NCBI GenBank assembly: GCA_002430835.1
Contig: DJDA01000052.1
Coordinates: 1 to 9,537, forward strand
DNA from: Brevundimonas sp. UBA5936
Lineage (GTDB): Bacteria > Pseudomonadota > Alphaproteobacteria > Caulobacterales > Caulobacteraceae
Length of the DNA: 9,537 bases
Direction: 5' to 3'
Below, piece by piece: positions 7,576 to 9,537 of the stretch. The notes under the pieces were generated by a model, which worked only from the letters and a program-made list of their open reading frames with translations, did no database searches and was not told the origin of the DNA. A program made the translations under genes and the position numbers. Every line of letters starts with the position of its first letter. The first letter of the stretch is position 1.

Positions 7576-8694
7576 ATGTATCGCATCGACCGCGCCACCA
7601 ACACCATCCACGCCCTGAAGCAGATGTCCTTTCGCGATCTGGGCTTTCGTGAGCGTGCGCATCTTCAGGAATGGATCGCTCACCAGCCGATGGCGCTGGG
7701 AGAGGAGCTTCTGATCATTGCGAAGGAATTCGCGGGCTTTTCGGACACCAACGAGCGGCTTGATCTGCTCGCTCTAGACAAGCAAGGGGCACTGGTTGTC
7801 ATCGAGAACAAGCTGGACGACACCGGCCGCGACGTTACCTGGCAGGCGTTGAAATACGCTTCCTACTGCTCGACCTTCTCCAAGGACGACATCCGACGTG
7901 TTTTTCAGGAGCACTTGTCGAAATGCGGAGACGGGCGATCCGCCGAGGAAGCCCTGTCCGCATTTTTTGACGACACCGACTATGCGGAATTGAGCCTCAA
8001 CAAGGGCGTCAGCCAGCGGATCATTCTGGTGGCCGCCAACTTCCGCAAAGAGGTCACATCGACCGTCTTGTGGCTCAGCAACTACCGCGTCCGTATCCAG
8101 TGTTTCCGCGCCACGCCGTTCGCTATGGGCGATGAATTGATCCTCAACGTCGAACAGATCATTCCCGCGCGCGATACTGAGGAGTTCATCATCAGCCTTG
8201 CGGACAAGGCCAAGGATGAAATTGAGGGCATCGAGACTGAGGCGCGCCGTCATCCGGTGCGGCGACGCTTTTGGGTAGAGGTTATCGAGAAGATAAATGC
8301 ATCTCCGTCGGACCTCTACAGAAATATTTCGCCAGGTAAGGCAAGCTGGATCTCCGCTGCGTCGGGGATGCGTGGACTGGCCTTCAACTTCGCGACGACA
8401 CAGACCTATTGCCGGGCCGAGCTCTACATCGACCGGGGCGACAAGGCTGAGAACGAGGCGATCTTCGCTCACCTGCTTGCTCAACGCGACGTCATCGACG
8501 CCGAGAGCGGATCGGAGATTATCTGGGACATGCTTGAAACCAAGCGCGCATGCCGCATCAAGATCGAGCGGCCTGGCGACGTTTTCGACCCTGACCAGTG
8601 GCCTGATATGATTCAGTTCATGGTCGGCGCCATGCTCACGCTGGAGAAGACCTTTCGACCTCGACTTGCAGCGGCGGTTGCGGCTTCGACATAA
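7576..8694 (+). CDS. PD-(D/E)XK-like nuclease domain plus DUF4268 protein
   Basis: This is a 372-aa two-part protein. Residues about 25-100 look like a PD-(D/E)XK restriction-nuclease core of the NucS-like type: RLDLLALD (Asp63), then VVIENK with Glu77 and Lys79, then TWQALKYASY with Gln90. The ordering D...E-x-K...Q is the classic metal-binding and catalytic set. Residues about 230-362 match the DUF4268 domain (FWVEVIEKI at the start, AELYIDRGDKAENEAIF, and DPDQWPDMIQFM near the end). DUF4268 is often found with nuclease folds and in restriction or defence contexts, but its function is not established. ATG 7576 is chosen over the TTG just before it; only a weak AGG precedes it. In the first 79 codons I count 22 ending in A or T, more than in thiC, which suggests a different origin. 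It ends 3 nt before the zeta-like kinase gene. Confidence 0.8.
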   Translation: MYRIDRATNTIHALKQMSFRDLGFRERAHLQEWIAHQPMALGEELLIIAKEFAGFSDTNERLDLLALDKQGALVVIENKLDDTGRDVTWQALKYASYCSTFSKDDIRRVFQEHLSKCGDGRSAEEALSAFFDDTDYAELSLNKGVSQRIILVAANFRKEVTSTVLWLSNYRVRIQCFRATPFAMGDELILNVEQIIPARDTEEFIISLADKAKDEIEGIETEARRHPVRRRFWVEVIEKINASPSDLYRNISPGKASWISAASGMRGLAFNFATTQTYCRAELYIDRGDKAENEAIFAHLLAQRDVIDAESGSEIIWDMLETKRACRIKIERPGDVFDPDQWPDMIQFMVGAMLTLEKTFRPRLAAAVAAST

Positions 8695-8697
8695 ACC

Positions 8698-9204
8698 ATG
8701 CCTACCCTCGTCCTCCTTGCCGGGCCGAACGGCGCCGGGAAGACCACCTTCATCAATGGCTTCCTGCGGGAACGGGCCGAGGCGTTTCAGTTCGTCAATC
8801 CCGATGAAGTGGCGCGGTCCCTGCCGCATGGCCCCGGTCGTGATCTGGCTGCAGGGCGGCTGGTGCTGGAGCGGCTGGAGGAAATGACCGCTGCCCGCGC
8901 CGACGTGGTGCTGGAGACGACGCTGGCCACGCGCACCCACGCCCGCCGCATCCGCGACTGGAAGGCGGCCGGATACCGCTTTGGACTGATCTATCTGCGC
9001 CTGTCCTCGGTCGAGGCCTCCATCGCTCGCGTGGCGCACCGGGTCGAGCGCGGCGGCCACGACATTCCCGAAGAGACGCTGAGGCGGCGCTATCCGCTCA
9101 GCCTCGACTACCTCGAAACCGCCTACAAGCCGCTGGCCGACAGCTGGCAGGTTTACGCCAGTGGCGGCGACGCCCCCGAACTGCTAGATTGGGGACCGCG
9201 ATGA
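8698..9204 (+). CDS. Zeta-toxin-like P-loop kinase (COG4185-type)
   Basis: This 168-aa P-loop NTPase resembles the zeta-toxin family, whose founding members phosphorylate UDP-N-acetylglucosamine and so poison cell-wall synthesis. Walker A is GPNGAGKTT (residues 9-17, Lys15). NPDE (34-37) supplies the likely catalytic Asp36, equivalent to the Asp in zeta. ETTL (73-76) and the Arg-rich RVAHRVERGGHDIPEETLRRRY (111-132) are typical of the small bacterial COG4185 group; its Arg residues probably bind phosphates. It is shorter than classical zeta or PezT. No good ribosome site is visible, and it starts 3 nt after the upstream stop, so translation is probably coupled to it. Its stop overlaps the next start. 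Toxic activity and substrate are inferred from family only; a non-toxic kinase is possible. Confidence 0.88.
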   Translation: MPTLVLLAGPNGAGKTTFINGFLRERAEAFQFVNPDEVARSLPHGPGRDLAAGRLVLERLEEMTAARADVVLETTLATRTHARRIRDWKAAGYRFGLIYLRLSSVEASIARVAHRVERGGHDIPEETLRRRYPLSLDYLETAYKPLADSWQVYASGGDAPELLDWGPR

Positions 9205-9383
9205 ACAAGCCGCTGTTTGATCACGAAACCACTCTGAAGGCTCTGCGCCGCGCTGCCGAGATGGCCAAATACGGCACGCGCGAGGAGCAGTCCGGCAAGT
9301 TCCTGCCCCCGCCCGGCTGGAAGGGCCGTCTGGTCACGGGCGCCCCCGCACCGAAACCCGAACCCAAGCGCAAGCGGGCCTGA
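9201..9383 (+). CDS. Small basic protein overlapping the zeta-like kinase; candidate antitoxin
   Basis: This 60-aa protein has an N-terminal helical half (DHETTLKALRRAAEMAKYG, residues 7-25) and a Pro/Lys-rich basic tail ending KPEPKRKRA. I do not recognise a named family. The ATG overlaps the kinase stop as ATGA, a sign of translational coupling, and GGGGA lies 5 nt upstream. The in-frame TTG at 9189 is not needed as a start. Tight pairing with a zeta-like kinase makes a cognate antitoxin or regulator plausible, although epsilon and PezA antitoxins normally lie upstream of their toxin. The basic tail could bind nucleic acid. Function is inference. Confidence 0.75.
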   Translation: MNKPLFDHETTLKALRRAAEMAKYGTREEQSGKFLPPPGWKGRLVTGAPAPKPEPKRKRA

Positions 9384-9393
9384 CCTCTCCAGT

Positions 9394-9510
9394 CCTTCTC
9401 CCGATGGGAGAAGGTGGCCCGAAGGGCCGGATGAGGGTTCCCGGCTCAAGTCGGCGTAAGCCGTGACGCAACGGCTGACGCCTACTGAGAGGACAAGCCC
9501 CTCACCCTTT
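9394..9510. repeat. Composite palindromic intergenic repeat (REP-like) after the kinase operon
   Basis: It opens with a perfect hairpin: CCTTCTCCC (9394-9402), loop gat, GGGAGAAGG (9406-9414). Next comes GGCCC (9416-9420), loop gaa, GGGCC (9424-9428), then a GATGAGGGT end; an opposing CCCCTCACCC lies at 9499-9508. This order is a familiar dispersed intergenic repeat in alphaproteobacterial genomes. It begins 11 nt after the last stop and may also act as a terminator. No coding region is visible from 9384 to the window end. Confidence 0.7.
9445..9489. repeat. Internal imperfect hairpin within the right-end repeat
   Basis: The inner arms 9453-9464 and 9471-9482 (GGCGTAAGCCGT and ACGGCTGACGCC) pair over 12 positions with one mismatch around a 6-nt loop. 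Outer arms CTCA (9445-9448) and TGAG (9486-9489) extend it. It sits between the two flanking halves of the REP-like element, as if it were the filling of a composite repeat. It has no T-run. Confidence 0.55.
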
Positions 9511-9537
9511 CGCCTTCGCCAATCGCTTCGCTCTTGG

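Noticed and set aside
7774..9060. 428-aa minus-strand frame across the nuclease and kinase genes
   Set aside because: Antisense shadow; the plus-strand frames carry clear PD-(D/E)XK, DUF4268 and Walker A motifs.

Overview
The window looks like chromosomal DNA of a high-GC alphaproteobacterium, most likely a member of the Caulobacteraceae (Brevundimonas- or Caulobacter-like). This is inferred from three things: strongly GC-ending codons, a thiC promoter that fits the Caulobacter housekeeping pattern, and an intergenic palindrome of a type common in alphaproteobacterial genomes. There is no rRNA, tRNA, CRISPR array, transposase or integrase.

Left part (1-1931). The 3' end of an unidentified gene enters from the left and meets an in-frame amber stop at 117-119. 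Coding-like sequence continues in the same frame to a TAA at 345-347. On the minus strand follow a small helical protein of unknown function and, upstream of it in transcription, a predicted lipoprotein ribonuclease of the T2 family with both catalytic motifs. A 93-aa acidic helical protein of unknown function is transcribed divergently from the ribonuclease.

Middle part (1939-5381). Two minus-strand genes form a probable transcription unit: an aspartate/glutamate racemase-family enzyme, then a Tat-exported GH109 protein (NAD-dependent alpha-N-acetylgalactosaminidase type, Gfo/Idh/MocA fold). Diverging from the racemase is a secreted DUF11-like protein with a C-terminal IPTL-CTERM sorting tag; the body of this gene is less GC-rich than its tag. 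A strong 11-bp inverted repeat separates it from a convergent GNAT acetyltransferase.

Thiamine locus (5408-7521). This holds a Caulobacter-type promoter, a complete TPP riboswitch, a hairpin that would hide the Shine-Dalgarno sequence, and a full-length thiC with its [4Fe-4S] cysteines. The arrangement suggests feedback control of HMP-phosphate synthesis by TPP, probably at translation initiation.

Right part (7576-9537). Three tightly packed plus-strand genes follow thiC: a PD-(D/E)XK-like nuclease fused to a DUF4268 domain, a zeta-toxin-like P-loop kinase (3-nt gap), and a 60-aa basic protein (ATGA overlap with the kinase). This is the best candidate in the window for an undercharacterised system: a toxin-antitoxin or defence-type module. 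The nuclease gene is less GC-biased than thiC, which hints at acquisition. The window ends in a composite palindromic intergenic repeat.
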